Positions 23,532 through 34,854 are shown, counted from the first letter of the stretch. The stretch: DNA of 64,000 nucleotides from Microbotryomycetes sp. JL201 (GCA_033819885.1 JAQYUZ010000013.1:62001-126000); one strand, 5' to 3'. Program-made: numbers and translations. The notes: generated by a model from the letters alone, not told the origin.

Positions 23532-24707
23532 ATGAGATCATCAGTCCTCGGCTTGCTCGTCTTGGCCGCGACCGCGTTGGCCGGGTTGGAGGATGCGCAG
23601 CATTCAGTACGTGGCCGGGCCACCATACTTCTTCAAGTCGTGACTCGATCTAACAACGCTCTTTGGGTTTGTTCGTACGCAACGATAGATCCCTTTGACG
23701 CCGGCGAACTTTCAGTCGACGGTCAACTCTGCCAGCAAGGGCACGCTCGTCGCTTTCTTTGCGCCTTGGGTGAGCAGAAACATGCGCGAACGATCAACAA
23801 CTACCGCATGACGATTACTGACCACTGGCCCTGCCTTGCCGCGCAAACAGTGCGGCCACTGCAAGAGCATGGCCTCCGCTTATGACGCCGTTGCGAAAGC
23901 GTGAGTGGCGTTCAGACTTTCATGAGACCTTTTCTGGGCTGACCTCACCCTGCGACAGCTTTGAGGGCGATGACCGGTGCAAGGTTGCGCACTTGAACGC
24001 CGACGACCCAGAAGGTCGGCCTCTGGCTCAGCAGTATGAAGTTCGAGGTTATCCTACAATCAAATTTGTCAGGCCCGGAGGACAAGCGCCAGTCGACTAC
24101 AGTGGCGCGCGCACCGAAGCAGCATTCCTAGAGTTCCTGAACGAAAAGTGTGGCACGAACCGCGTGCCAGGTGGCGGTTTGAACGAATTTGTCAGTCGGG
24201 CTTGCGTCACACTCAAGCTGTTTATTTTACTATTTCAGACTAACCTTTTGGGACGCGCTGGATACCGATCAGGCCGGTCGAATTCCTTCGCTTGACTCTA
24301 TCGCTTCAGCGTTCATGAACCCGACCGCCACTCGACCGAGTCTCGTCGAGTCGGCTTCGGCCGTCGCTTCTTCATTGACAGACAAGTCTTCTGCGCTCGC
24401 TTCCTATTATATCAAGGTCATGACCAAGTTCGCGTCGTCGACCGTCGAAGACGCACAAGCTTGGATCGACAAGGAGACGACGAGGTTGGGCAAACTGATG
24501 TCAAACAAGGGCGCCATCACGGGTGCCAAACGTGACGAACTCAAGATGAAGCAAAACGTAAGCTAGTTTTTGAAGCTTTGATCTCGACGCAATCGATTCG
24601 CGTGAGCTGAATTCTTTTTTCCATTCGTCGTGTAGATCCTCTCTGCGTTCAAGTATGTCGAGAAATCGGCTGAAGACGTTGTCGATCACATCAAGCAAGA
24701 GCTGTAG
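23532..24707 (+). CDS. Protein disulfide isomerase with one thioredoxin domain and an ERp29-like C-terminus
   Basis: ER thiol oxidoreductase. The ATG at 23532 begins a signal peptide (MRSSVLGLLVLAATALAGLE). The thioredoxin domain reads TLVAFFAPW|CGHCKSMASAYD, with the CGHC active site and an intron placed exactly between the conserved Trp and the CGHC motif. YPTIKF supplies the cis-proline. An ERp29c-type helical domain follows (SIASAFMNPTATRPSLVE to FKYVEKSAEDVVDHIKQEL). The last four residues, KQEL, resemble an HDEL/KDEL retention signal. After FLNEKCGTNRVPGGGLNEF an intron with a CTAAC branch joins in phase to AGRIPSLDS. Fungal ERp38-type PDIs usually have two thioredoxin domains before this C-terminal domain; only one is visible here, and no second CxxC is found. 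Client proteins are unknown. Confidence 0.9.
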
Positions 24708-25069
24708 ACTGTTATACATTGCTGCAACCTCACGACCGGCATCGTTTCGGATCCCCCATGCCGTCTCGCTCAGAACTGCTGAATACTTCAGTGCAAAATA
24801 GCTACATGACTGATACAAGCAAGTCTGGTGCGGAATAAGAAGCGGCTTGGGCAGATAACACGTGTGTATGGCAGTGCCGTCACAATCAAGACGACGACAA
24901 CGAGAGAGAGAGAGCAAGACTGTTCTACTTCTGTACGCGAACGACTTCCAAGTTCCACAAACAAGTGTTCTCGCTATATTAGGTGGGCAAAGGTTATGTA
25001 CAATAAAGATGGTGGAAGGGACAAAGTGGAGCGAGAAGTCCCGTTCGAGGTTTTGCCGCTTGATGGTAA
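24708..25069. other. Convergent intergenic region (PDI / SUR7-like)
   Basis: About 360 bases between two stop codons. It holds a GA dinucleotide run (near 24902-24914) and AT-rich 3'-end-like sequence (AATAAA-like at about 25004). No gene is supported. Confidence 0.5.
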
Positions 25070-26200
25070 TTAGTAGGCAGGTTGAGCCTTGCGTCGGCCA
25101 AAGAAGCCCCGCTTCTCGGTCATGACGGGCGTGCCATCGGCGTACACTTCAGGCTCGTTGCGACGGCCAAAGAAGCCACGGCGGCGAGCAGGTGCGGGCT
25201 CGCCCGTGGTCAAACCGCGAGTCTCGACGTCACGTTGGCGGCGCTTGCGCGACGATGTGCACGTGCAGCAAACGAGCATTGATGCGAGGAGCAACAAGCC
25301 GGCGGCGACGATGACCATGTACCATGCTGGGCCATACATGACGCTGTTGGCGTTGCGGTCTTCGAGGCGCTTCTTTGTCGTGATAAACAAGCCAAGGTCG
25401 ATCGCCATGGCCGCGAGAGTGACGATGAAAGCCCAGAATGCCAACAACGAGGCGAAGATACCGCAAGCAGTGTTGGAGAAGACGGCGGCGAGCAATGCCA
25501 ATGCGGCAAATCCACTGTTTGTAATCAACATTAGTCAGGCTCGATTCGGCATGACGATAAAGTCTTCGGCGACTTACGCAGCAATCGGGTTCAACACGAG
25601 AGCGTCTGCATGATATTCTTTCTCAGTCAGTAATGTGGAGAGCTTTAAACCAACGGCGGCACTGACAGGTGAGGCCCTCAACGACAGTATCGCCAAAGTT
25701 GAAGTTGCCAATGTTGACATTGCTGTTACCAATAGCAGAACCTTGGGTGATAAAGTCGAGGTTACTGCAAGAGCGCGAGCAGACATGTCAGTTATGGAAT
25801 TGTGGTTTGGCGAGGAGAACGTCAGACTCACTATCCGAGCTTGGAGCTTGTGCATGCGTTGCCGTAGCAGTATCCCCAGTTACCCATGCGCAATAGGTCG
25901 CCGCCTACATGTGGTGCGTGTCAGCCTGCGACAGACCGAAATTGCGCTTGAAACGAATGACGCACCGGCCGTCAACCGCGCCCTCAAAAAGTCCATCTCA
26001 TTCCAAATAGGTGTGCCAACCGACACCAAGATGAGCAGCACCTGTCAAAGTGAAGCGACGAGGCAATGCGTGAGTGGTCAGTAACATTTCGTATTTATCG
26101 AGTTCGGACGAGTGAGCGTCATCGACACTCGTTCCGCCTGTGCGCCGTCACTCACTGTGGCCGCCAAAATGAAGAGGAACCCAATCCAGTGGAGGAACAT
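25070..26200 (-). CDS. SUR7/PalI-family four-helix membrane protein
   Basis: Claudin-like fungal family that includes eisosome-associated Sur7 and the pH-signalling protein PalI/Rim9. The spliced protein starts MFLHWIGFLFILAAT (first helix), then VLLILVSVGTPIWNEMDFL. The extracellular loop contains LLRMGNWGYCYGNACTSSKLGY, the expected G-x-W-G-x-C...C pattern. Three more helices follow (GFAALALLAAVFS, LLAFWAFIVTLAAMAIDLG, WYMVIVAAGLLLLASMLVCC). A short cytosolic tail rich in Arg carries a duplicated RGFFGRR motif (EPAPARRRGFFGRR and MTEKRGFFGRR) and ends KAQPAY. Four or five short introns interrupt the first half; the last exon is 25531-25070. The tail is too short for a typical PalI, so a Sur7-like role at the plasma membrane is more likely. 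The subfamily is not certain. Confidence 0.82.
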
Positions 26201-26881
26201 TGTTGCTCGTCTCGAGAACTGAAAACAAGGGCTGAGAGGAGAGGCTGACCTGGTCGAGCAAGGCGGAAAGCGTCAGAGTCCGCGCTGCTCCAGAGCATTT
26301 CTGCCGGTGGCTCCTGCGCTGCGACGAGGCTGTGCCACTTCGCAGTCACAGGCGCACGAGCGCTGCACCGTCGTACTCACTGTGATTGAGTCGTTCAAAT
26401 TGCTGGCCTAGCAGTACGGTGCTCGATGTCAAGCTGAAAAGGATTAGTTGCCCCTTGCCAGACCCCAGGCCCAGTCGAGTCGATGACGTCGCCAAGCCGC
26501 AAACTACGTCACGCCTCGAAAGACGCCCACTGGACCGCACATGCGCATCAAGGGGACCCTTACGGGGCTGTGCAACGGGGGACCGCGTCAGAGTGACTGC
26601 AGACAGGAGCTTCATCACGTGACTTTTATCTATCTTCCCTCTCTTCAAAGTCATCATGCGCGGCTCGGATCAGGTTAGTGCAGAGACGACTGTTTCTTGA
26701 GCACAACCCACCAACACTGCGAGTTTGACGATATACGCGGCCCAGCAACCTCCTTAGTCAACACTAAAGCGAGGCTCGGACGGGCATCGCTGAGCCAAGT
26801 GCCGAGTCGTCTTGCTCACGACATTCGAGATGCTGCCGGAAGACTGATGCCTCTCTGCTCTCTTGCAAATATCCTCGTCGA
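26201..26881. promoter_or_regulatory. Divergent intergenic region between the SUR7-like and DHA1 transporter genes
   Basis: About 680 bases between facing-apart start codons. Short frames on both strands (for example 26386-26622 plus and 26346-26657 minus) have no recognisable protein signature. I read it as two promoters plus 5' leaders. Confidence 0.45.
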
Positions 26882-28816
26882 ATGGAAATGAATTCGTCAA
26901 GCTCGACGCTCGCCAAACGGGACGACATGGAACCTTCGGAGCCCCACACAGCCGACGACGGAGAATCCCGCCAGACGACCGAGCCGCTCGACGATCGGGA
27001 TATAGAAAAGCAGGTGCTCGGCAAGTTCGTGTCTCCAAGATCGCCATCAAGTGTCTGCCATGGGCGATCATCCACGGCTTCGCCACAGAATGAAAAGCCG
27101 GGGCAGGCTGCGACTGGTCTGCCACTTGATGACTCGCAGCGTATGTCACATCTCGTGTGCGGCGCAATGTACAAAATAGACTGACTTGTTCGTATGTGAT
27201 TGTTAGACCCCGTCAATTTTGCCCACGGCACCAAAATCGTGAGTGCACTTGGTTGAAATTCCCTACCCGCTTCACCTTGCGAGGCCGCATGTTATTTCTA
27301 TTTTGGCAAGAGCTGAGGCTGACAGGCGAACTGAAAACAGCTCATCAACATTGTCCTAAACATATGGGTCCTTTCGCTTACGTACTCGTCTACGGCATAT
27401 GTCGCAAGCGTACCGGCCATCATGCAACGCTTCGGCCTCGGACGAACGGCTGCGATCGTCGGAGTGACGCTCACTGTCCTTGGCTTCGCGGCCGGACCTC
27501 TCTGCTGGGGCCCTATGAGTGAAGTCCTTGGCAGGCGTCGGGTCTACGTTCTCTCAGGCGTCGGCTACATTGCTTTTGCCTGGGGCATGGCTTGTGCCAA
27601 TGACGCAGCCACTCTTCTCGTTGCACGGTTCTTTGTCGGCTTCTTTGGTGCAAGCTCGATTAACAATGTGCCGGCCAGCATTGGCGACTTCACGACCCTC
27701 GTCCAACGAGGGCCTTTTACTATACTATACGCCTTGTGCGCGTTCGCCGGACCAGTGACAGGACCTCTCGTATCGTCTTTCATCGAGGTGCACGCAGGCT
27801 ATAGGTGGAATTTCCGAGTGATGGCTATCTTCATCACTGTGTCGACGATTGCCGCTGCTCTCGTGCCAGAAACGCATGCGCCCACTATATTTAAGCGCAA
27901 GCTGGTCCGTCAGGGTCAGTCGCCACCGAAGCTGTCGCCTTCGCAAGTCATCGCAGTCTACAAAGTAGCTATCAGCCGCCCTCTCGTCTTTCTCTTCACG
28001 GAACCGATAGTGACACTAGTCAGCATTTACCTCTCATTCCTTTACTCGCTGCTCTACGGCTTCTTTGCTGCCTTCGAGGTCGTGTTTGTTGAACGCCGTG
28101 GAATGTCTCTGACCTCTTTCGGCCTCACGTGTGAGTGCCAGCCATGACTATCTATGCATCCGTTTCAAATTGCACGTCACGTCATTGACTTTGCGTTTCG
28201 ACATCTCTTCGTGCAAATGTTTCGCTATTCTCACAGATATCGCTCTTGGTTTGGGCTTCTTCATCGGCTGTGCTCTCCTGGCGACTGTCGGCACAAAATA
28301 CTATACCAAAGAGTCAATCAAAGCTAAGCAAGCCAACGAGAGGACACCTGCCGAAGCACGCCTCATCCTGTCGTACTTTGGCGCAATTCTCTGCCCAATA
28401 TCTCTCATTGTTTTTGCTTGGACGGCTCCCTTCACGCATGTGCACTGGGCGGCTCCGCTCGTCGGCGAAATGCTCTTTGGCTGGAGCATGCTCTCCATTT
28501 TCACATCGTTCGTTCCCTACTTGATTGACACGTATCGTGAGTGTAAAGAATTGAGATGATTGACGTGTCGCTGACCCTCGTATGCGACTTTGTAGAACAA
28601 ACGGCCGCATCGGCATTGGCAGCTGGCATGGCCAGCAGAGCCCTCTGCGGCAGCGTCTTTCCTCTCTTCACTATACAGATGTATCACAGCTTGACGATTC
28701 AATGGGCAACGATGCTCCTTGCGTTCTTATCTCTCTTGCTTGCACCTATTCCCTTTTGCTTCAAGCAGTATGGTCCTCGTCTTCGTGCCATGAGTAAGAA
28801 CGCTGCTTGTACTTAG
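26882..28816 (+). CDS. DHA1-type major facilitator (drug or polyamine:H+ antiporter)
   Basis: Twelve-helix MFS exporter of the fungal DHA1 (TPO/FLR-like) group. It has a ~95-residue polar N-terminus (MEMNSSSSTLAKRDDMEPSE...). The first helix starts NPVNFAHGTKI|LINIVLNIWVLSL. Motif A is GPMSEVLGRRRVY, typical of this group, and the antiporter motif C region is FAGPVTGPLVSSF. A central loop (FKRKLVRQGQSPPKLSP) leads into the second half (PLVFLFTEPIVTLVSIYLSF, WMLLAFLSLLLAPIPF-like end). Introns near 27140, 27240, 28130 and 28540 are GT-AG and restore the frame (SQ-HPVNFAHG, GLT-YIALGLGFF, DTY-EQTAASALA). The product ends MSKNAACT. The substrate is not deducible. The polar tail may take phosphorylation. 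Confidence 0.9.
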
Positions 28817-29291
28817 GCTCGCACGCTTGCAGATATATTGGTTGTAATTATAGAATCCCACCGTACCCGATCCGGTCGAAGTCTCATTTGCCGACCTGGT
28901 GGGCCCTCCATGATGCAGGGCGGCGCAGTCCTTTCATGGCACAGATCGAATTGTACGCTCAACCATGACGCGGAGCGTACTTATTCTCGACCCGTCTTCC
29001 GGGTCATGTGGGGCCGATTACCCCCCCTATTCGATGTGGGGGATGGCTTCGGTTTCACGTGGGCTTCGCTTTTGACTTGCTTTCTTATAGCGCCTCGTCT
29101 CGCTTACCTTTCTGAACGATCGCTACTCGCCTCCTTGACCCTCCCCAGGTAGGTCTTTTGCCATGCATGTGCTGGCCCGCTTTCTCGGTGCCCCGCAATT
29201 TGGCTCCTCAAGAGTTCTCAAGGCTCGACGCGGACGCGCAATGCAGTGCACAGAGTGCTGACTTTGATCAAGTGACACAACAGACATTACC
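28817..29291. other. Intergenic upstream of the B12D-type gene
   Basis: About 475 bases with no supported gene. The plus frame 28838-29152 has low-complexity, unfamiliar translation and no splice logic. It probably holds the transporter's 3' end and the promoter of the next gene. Confidence 0.45.
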
Positions 29292-29709
29292 ATGTCCCGC
29301 ATCTTTGCCCAAGTTGCTCGTGAACCTGCACTTTTGCCTCTCGTCGCCGCAGTAAGTTTCGAATGCAGGCTGTAGCGGCGTGTAGGAACACTTGCTTGAA
29401 TTCCTACGCTCATAGGTCGGAGCTGGTTGCGTCGGCGCCGGAGCGTTCGCAGTTCACTACCTTCGCAGCTCGCCAGACGTAGTCATTGCCAAGAGCAAGT
29501 CGCGAGACCCATGGAACCAAATCACCCAGGGACAAAACACAAAATTGTTTTCGTACCAGCCCGATTTTTGGGCCGGTCGTGCAAACATGCCTGACCCACG
29601 TGCCATGTTCAAGCAAGATGGTGCCAACGACCAAGCTGCCGTCGAGCGCGCAAAGGCCATCAAGGACGCCAAGCTGCGCGCTGCAAAAGACGACTTGGCC
29701 GCTCATTGA
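29292..29709 (+). CDS. B12D/NDUFA4-like small mitochondrial protein
   Basis: Small single-helix protein of the B12D/NDUFA4 (MLRQ) family, which associates with respiratory complexes in the inner mitochondrial membrane. Two exons: MSRIFAQVAREPALLPLVAA (29292-29351, donor GTAAGT) joins GTCGGAGCTGGT to give VGAGCVGAGAFAVHYLRSSP, the membrane helix and typical end. The family DPWNQ stretch and a charged C-terminus (KAIKDAKLRAAKDDLAAH) follow. Length is about 115 residues, slightly longer than animal NDUFA4. It converges with the AIG2-aminotransferase gene, only about 70 bases separating the stops. Whether it belongs to complex I or complex IV is not visible. Confidence 0.82.
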
Positions 29710-29779
29710 ATTACTTGTTGTTTTGGTTCCACTTTGCTTGTTGAAATAACGAAATGGCTTGCAGTGCATTCCTATCCGT

Positions 29780-32380
29780 CTAATCTTGGCTCGCATTGAG
29801 CTGTTCACATACTTGCTTGACAATATTTGCCACGTCGACAAAGTCTTGCACCTCGGTGTACACCTGGGCCGACAGCCTCGTCCACGGCTTGTCGTCGTGA
29901 CTGTTCTTGAATCGTCAGCATGCAATGCCAGCGAGAGAGAGATCGTTCGAAGGCTCACATGAAGAAAGGCACCATCGTCTTGCGTTTGCATTGCTCGGCG
30001 TGGAACGTTGTACGAATATGTGCAATGCGCTTCAGTCGCTCCTTGGGCTCCAAATCAGCCGAAGGCAAGTCGATAGGCAAGCGAACATTGATCTGGTCCC
30101 ACAAACGGTCAATGCCACCTTTGGTTCCAACGACGGAGAAACCGGCAAACTCACCATGTTGGCTACGAGTTGTCCGTCTTTTTCAGGGTCTTTGTTCTCC
30201 ATCGTCTCGGTTCCGAGAATCTCTGCAAAAGCGCGACCACCTTCGAGAGCCAATTCGTGACAGTATTTGGTAATGCGTTCCTCGCCACCGAGAACATCTT
30301 TTCTGAAATCCAAAGCGTCGACCGTCGACAAGATGGGTGAAAAGTCAATAGTTCCGTTCCACTGAAAAGCAAGATTAGTTATACGCGCACCTTCTCAATG
30401 ACAGCTACTGCGCGATTACCTCGAATTCGAGATGCCATGCCGGATCCTCTGCTGCTTTGCCTTCAAGTCGGTTTCTGTAGTAATGACCTGTCGGGATCGA
30501 ATGCACGAGGTGCTGATATCTATTCACGGAAAACAGTTGGGTAACGTCACGGAAGGCGTGAAAACCGAACGTACGGTTTTGAAACGTAAAGGACGGCGCA
30601 GCCTCGGTGCGCGAGCAACCACTTGTGACAGTTAGATACCCAGAAATCAGGCTTTGACTCTCGCAAATTGACTGGCATTTGACCAATCTCGTGTGCGGCG
30701 TCGACGAGACTGCAGTCAAAAGTTAGTGGGTTCGGAACAAAAGATTCGAGTCCTTGGCTCACCTCAGAATGTCATGCTCCTTAAACAATTTGACGAGGTC
30801 GTGCCAAGGTACAACGACGCCAGGGTTTGACGAGATTGCATCGACTAGGGCGAGTCTGATCTTGCCGCCACCTTTGCGTTCGTTGTCGAGAATGGCTTGC
30901 TTGGTTGCTTCGATTACGTCTCCGTGAGACATGGGGTACTTTAGGACAACGGGGACGGTTTCGAGCTCCAAGTGAGGATGAGAGTCGATGATGTATCTGA
31001 TTGTGGCCGAGCAAGCCTCGTAGCTGAGCAAAGGACAATCAGCGCGCGGCGCGGACGAACTTTGGGGCACACTGACATGGTTGTCGAGTAGTACAGGATC
31101 TTGTCTCCTTTCTGCCAGTGTGTGGTCAAACCTCGCATGACAGAGTTGACGCCCATTGACGCGTTGCTGACTCTGTTTTGATAAAATGGGATTAGATCCG
31201 TGGCTCGGGGAGACCAAGCGAGCGAGAGACTGACATGGCTAGATCGTCCATATCGCAATGAACGAAATCGGCGAGCCTACCACGCATTCTGTCCAAATCT
31301 TTCATGTATTCGAAGCGCATGAACTGGTCCGGCATCGAGTTTGAGCGGTCCTGATGCCGACGGAACGAGTCAAGGACGGGCTTTGGCGCAACACCGTAGG
31401 ACCCTGCCGACAGCACAAGTGAGGAATATTGTTTCAGAAACTGAGCAGCTCGGCTCACCATGATTCAAGTTGATCCAACCGCGCTGGAAATTGAAGTACT
31501 TGCGCGCGAGGCTGCGACCGAACTCTTCGACAACAAGGGTGCCGTTCTCGTGCTTGCCATTCGTCAACTCTGCCTTGACCTTTTCCGCGACTTGCTTGAC
31601 GCCGGTGGGCGTAATGTTGCCGTTCATGGCCCTTCTGCGATCTACCTCTTTGTACTCGCCGCGGTCCTCGCCTTCCTTGCCAATCCACTTGTGCGCCGAG
31701 TCGCGCAAGAAGTCTTCAAAAGTCCAGAGCGATTGCTCAAGTCTCGAGAGTGGATCCGTCCACACGTATACCTCGGCGTTCTCCAGCTCTCCGGTGGCGA
31801 GTTGGACGTGGACGGGCAAACGCTTGTATTCCTGTGAGTGCACAGTGAGCTGCGACACGGTGAAGCATGTGGCGCACGAATACTCACGTTGCCTTCAAAC
31901 TCGTCGAGGAGTGCGACGTCCGAATCTGTCAAGCCTTTGACGAGGCTGCCTTGAACTCGTGACTCTTCTCGAGTCAAGTGGCGACCCATGACGAGCCTGC
32001 CGTCCTTTGCTGAGACGACCGCCGGATAATCTGCATTCCCGGTTCAAATCGATTGTGGGGCAAATTGAGAAATGAGTCAGCCATGGTAAAAATGGACTTC
32101 GGCCCGTCGGACCGCGAGGAGCCTAACCTTCGCCTGTGACGTGATGACGGGTGTGTTCAGGTAGGATCGCGTCGCAGTTCGTCAGATGGGTGCAGTCGTT
32201 GCCAATGACGCGTGCCAAAATGGCTGGATGTACCTGTCGGCGACAGAGTTTGTCGTCAGCAATCGTTCATCCCGAGAAGTGGGGGCTCAATCCTAAGAAA
32301 GAGGCAACGAGAACACCAGAAGCGGAACAGAGTATGTCACTTGCCAATGTGCCATAGAAGAAGAGGCTGTGAGTACCCAT
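29780..32380 (-). CDS. Fusion of an AIG2/gamma-glutamyl-cyclotransferase-like domain and a class V PLP aminotransferase/lyase
   Basis: Two-domain enzyme of about 630 residues. N-terminal AIG2-like domain: [12 protein letters not shown] (substrate-binding YGTL turn), [29 protein letters not shown], the catalytic-Glu motif [17 protein letters not shown] and the closing [17 protein letters not shown] ~35-residue linker leads in the same exon (31858-31370) to the aminotransferase: [37 protein letters not shown] (Asp for the pyridine nitrogen) and [18 protein letters not shown] (PLP-binding Lys). It resembles isopenicillin-N-epimerase-like and C-S lyase-like enzymes and ends [11 protein letters not shown]. 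The first intron (32344-32234) opens GCAAGT; joining YGTL to VHPAIL is exactly what AIG2 proteins show. About eight introns. Family knowledge: AIG2 enzymes release 5-oxoproline from gamma-glutamyl groups, and class V lyases often cleave C-S bonds. A sequential role on gamma-glutamyl-cysteine compounds is inference. Confidence 0.85.
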
Positions 32381-32620
32381 CGCGGTCGATGTGAAGCGAG
32401 TCGAAGCAGTCGACGAGGCCCGAGCTCGACTCGTCCTACTAATACATTGTAATCGGACTAAATGAGACCAGAATCTAGACTTTTGTGACATTTGAAGCTG
32501 TCCGTTAATAGTCAGACTAAATATAATGACCCCTGTGATCCGGTGAAAAGGGCCCGAGCGGTCGCCGAGCAAGTCTCGGACCTGCAACCAGCGGCCGGAT
32601 TGCGATCGCTTGTGTCGAAC
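32381..32620. promoter_or_regulatory. Divergent promoter (AIG2-aminotransferase / SWD2)
   Basis: About 240 bases between two facing-apart start codons. Contains AT-rich patches near 32445-32530. No specific site is recognised. Confidence 0.45.
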
Positions 32621-34299
32621 ATGGCTGCTACAGTCGGCGCCCAAGAGGCAGAACCCGGCGCGGCTGCCGCTCACGCTGCTGCGTCACAAGCAGCAACGCC
32701 TTCGTCGCCGCTGACACTCACACCGTCCGTCATGGCAAGTGAACTTTCGCCCGTGCCTATCAAATATACCATGCTTATTCGCAGCGCGATGCTTTATAGA
32801 GCTCGTTCAAACCTGCGCGCGTCTTTAAACCAGAGGACGAGCCAGACTCGTTCACGTCAATCTCATTCACCGACGACGGCAAATTTGCGGTCGCAGCAGC
32901 AGACGACGAAGAATTACACATTCTTGACGCGTACTCGGGAACGTGAGCCAGCGCAGAGACTGTCTTAATTGTCAACAAAGGCCCGAGCTCAAACTATCGA
33001 TTATTCGACAGGTACAAGCGCAAAATTGCAGTGCATCAACATGGAGTCGGTCTGGTCAGGTGCACCCACTCGAACTCTGCTGTGCTACACACAAGCACGA
33101 GAGCCCAGTGTGAGTTTGAAGCGTCGACAACCCTCGCGTATGCTCAAGTATTGGCTATCCAGTCAACGTGCAATACCTCGCACTAGACGAGCACAAATAC
33201 GTCAGGTCGTTTCGAGGTCACGAGGGACCGTGAGTCAATCGTCGACGCCGTCCGAGCTAGAGCTCAACCTGTCTCCCTTTGCAGTATAGTGTCGCTGGCC
33301 GTTTGTCCAAAAGACGACACGTTTTTGACCGGAGGCGACAATGACGCTGTTAAAGTATGGGATCTACGCAAGCCAACCGCAGTGGTATGTATCGTGCGGC
33401 TCGAATGTGCCTGTCAGCTGACAAAAGGGTTCGGACAGGGATCTCTCGAGATTGCGAATCATTCATGCGTCGCGTACGACCCTGCCGGCATGATTTTTGC
33501 CGTTGGGTTGAACCTCAAGATGAGCGTGTCCCTGTATGATCGACGCGCGTTCAATCAGCAACCGTTCTTGACGTTCGTGATTGACGACATGATTGGAAAG
33601 ACGTCCGAACCAGGTCGCACGCCAATCTTGACTAGCCTACAATTCTCAAACGATGGAAGTTGCTTGCTCGTGGGAACAAGTTCGGACCTGCATTTTGTTT
33701 TAGATGCGTTCGACGGACGAATTCTGGCGAGGCTTGTCAGTAAGTGACGCATTGTCGGTACTATGCAGGCACGAACGTTTGTAATGACTGCTCTCCACCA
33801 CAGCGGAAGAGCAAACGCAAGGATTCATGAGAGCTGGACCCGGACTTGAAAGAGCTACCGAGTCACCTCACACACTGCCGATCGAGCCTACTGCCGGTAT
33901 CAGTGGCGAAGAGCTGTCGTGGTCACCTGACGGTCGCTTCATTGTCAGCGGTCAGTCTGGTTCATAGTTTGATCATCGACAGCCCGTCAGCTGATGAAGA
34001 CGACGATTTGCAACAGGCTCCATTGACGGCAAGCTCAACATATGGGATATGCAAACAACAGACGAGCGCGCCCAATCTGGGTCACCGTACGGTCCAATGC
34101 ACAATCTGTTTCCCCTCAAGACACTCGATGCGCACGGCAGTCCAAGCCGGGCCGTTCAGTTCAACCCGCAGAGGGCCATGTTTGCGTCCGCCGGACGAGA
34201 AGTTGTACGTCAGAGGCACGGATGTCGTATGCGTGCGCCCCTTTCTGACCGATTGTTTCGTAAATCAAGGCATTCTGGCTGCCGGACTTGACTGCGTGA
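32621..34299 (+). CDS. SWD2: SWD2/WDR82-type WD40 protein (COMPASS and 3'-end processing)
   Basis: WD40 protein shared by the Set1/COMPASS H3K4 methyltransferase and the cleavage/polyadenylation factor; nuclear. Exon 1 (32621-32734, 38 codons, Ala/Ser-rich) ends TPSVM and joins SSFKPARVFKPEDEPDSF, a near-perfect match to the conserved SWD2 start. The intron (32735-32799) opens GCAAGT; the available GT alternative breaks the frame. Repeats follow: ISFTDDGKFAVAAADD, YVRSFRGHEGP, VSLAVCPKDDTFLTGGDND and VKVWDLRKP, LTSLQFSNDGSCLLVGTSSD, LSWSPDGRFIVSGSIDGKLN. The protein ends FASAGREVAFWLPDLTA, again typical. About seven exons. The Ala-rich N-terminal extension before the first repeat is longer than in yeast. 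Confidence 0.92.
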
Positions 34300-34329
34300 T
34301 CTTGCCTCGGCGAGCAAAATCCTTCTTCT

Positions 34330-34731
34330 TTAATTGTTGTTTGTAAAGTTATGTGTCGGCATAGATTTGCTTGCAAGGCAGTCATCGAGCCTGTTGATCC
34401 AGATCGTCAGGCGGACATGTCCTTTCGGCCTGCGAGCAGTCTTTAGCGCGTTTTCGCCTGTTGCGAAGTCCAGTGTCATCTCGGATTCGCGAATGCCGCC
34501 ACTTTTGATCGAAGAAACCCTAGAAGAACGCAAGCATCTTGCACAAATTTCGGGCAAGGAATAATCACGGCAAACAGTGACAAGTTGCCTATACTCGGAT
34601 GCGGTGAGGGAGGTGGTCAAACAATCGAATGAAACGAGCCTTGCTCCGTTCAACACATCCTTGATGCACATGTCAACATTATAAGGAGGTGGTGCAGCAG
34701 CGACACCGTCCGAAGGACTACTCTTTGGCAT
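34330..34731 (-). CDS. Small orphan protein (133 residues, uncertain)
   Basis: Open minus frame with an ATG at 34731, read as one exon: MPKSSPSDGVAAAPPPYNVD..., then a Cys-bearing stretch (CIKDVLNGA, VTVCRDY, ICARCLRS), ending in a more regular part (SEMTLDFATGENALKTARR, then PKGHVRLTIWINRLDD). Composition is protein-like and no better frame exists on the other strand. I recognise no domain. It may contain an unrecognised intron. It lies between the 3' ends of SWD2 and the enoyl-CoA hydratase gene. Confidence 0.35.
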   Translation of the reverse strand: MPKSSPSDGVAAAPPPYNVDMCIKDVLNGARLVSFDCLTTSLTASEYRQLVTVCRDYSLPEICARCLRSSRVSSIKSGGIRESEMTLDFATGENALKTARRPKGHVRLTIWINRLDDCLASKSMPTHNFTNNN

Positions 34732-34854
34732 TGGGCAGGTGCCTTTCCGTACCGAGTTTGGACGTTGGCTTCATCAAAAGGTCGAAACTTTTGCTTGGTT
34801 ACTACTATTCATTCCAAAGCTTTACTTTCAGACTTTCAAAAACATCACAGTCCA

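Noticed and set aside
25089-25613. Plus frame of 174 codons opposite the SUR7-like gene
   Set aside because: Antisense shadow of a well-supported membrane protein exon; no domain.
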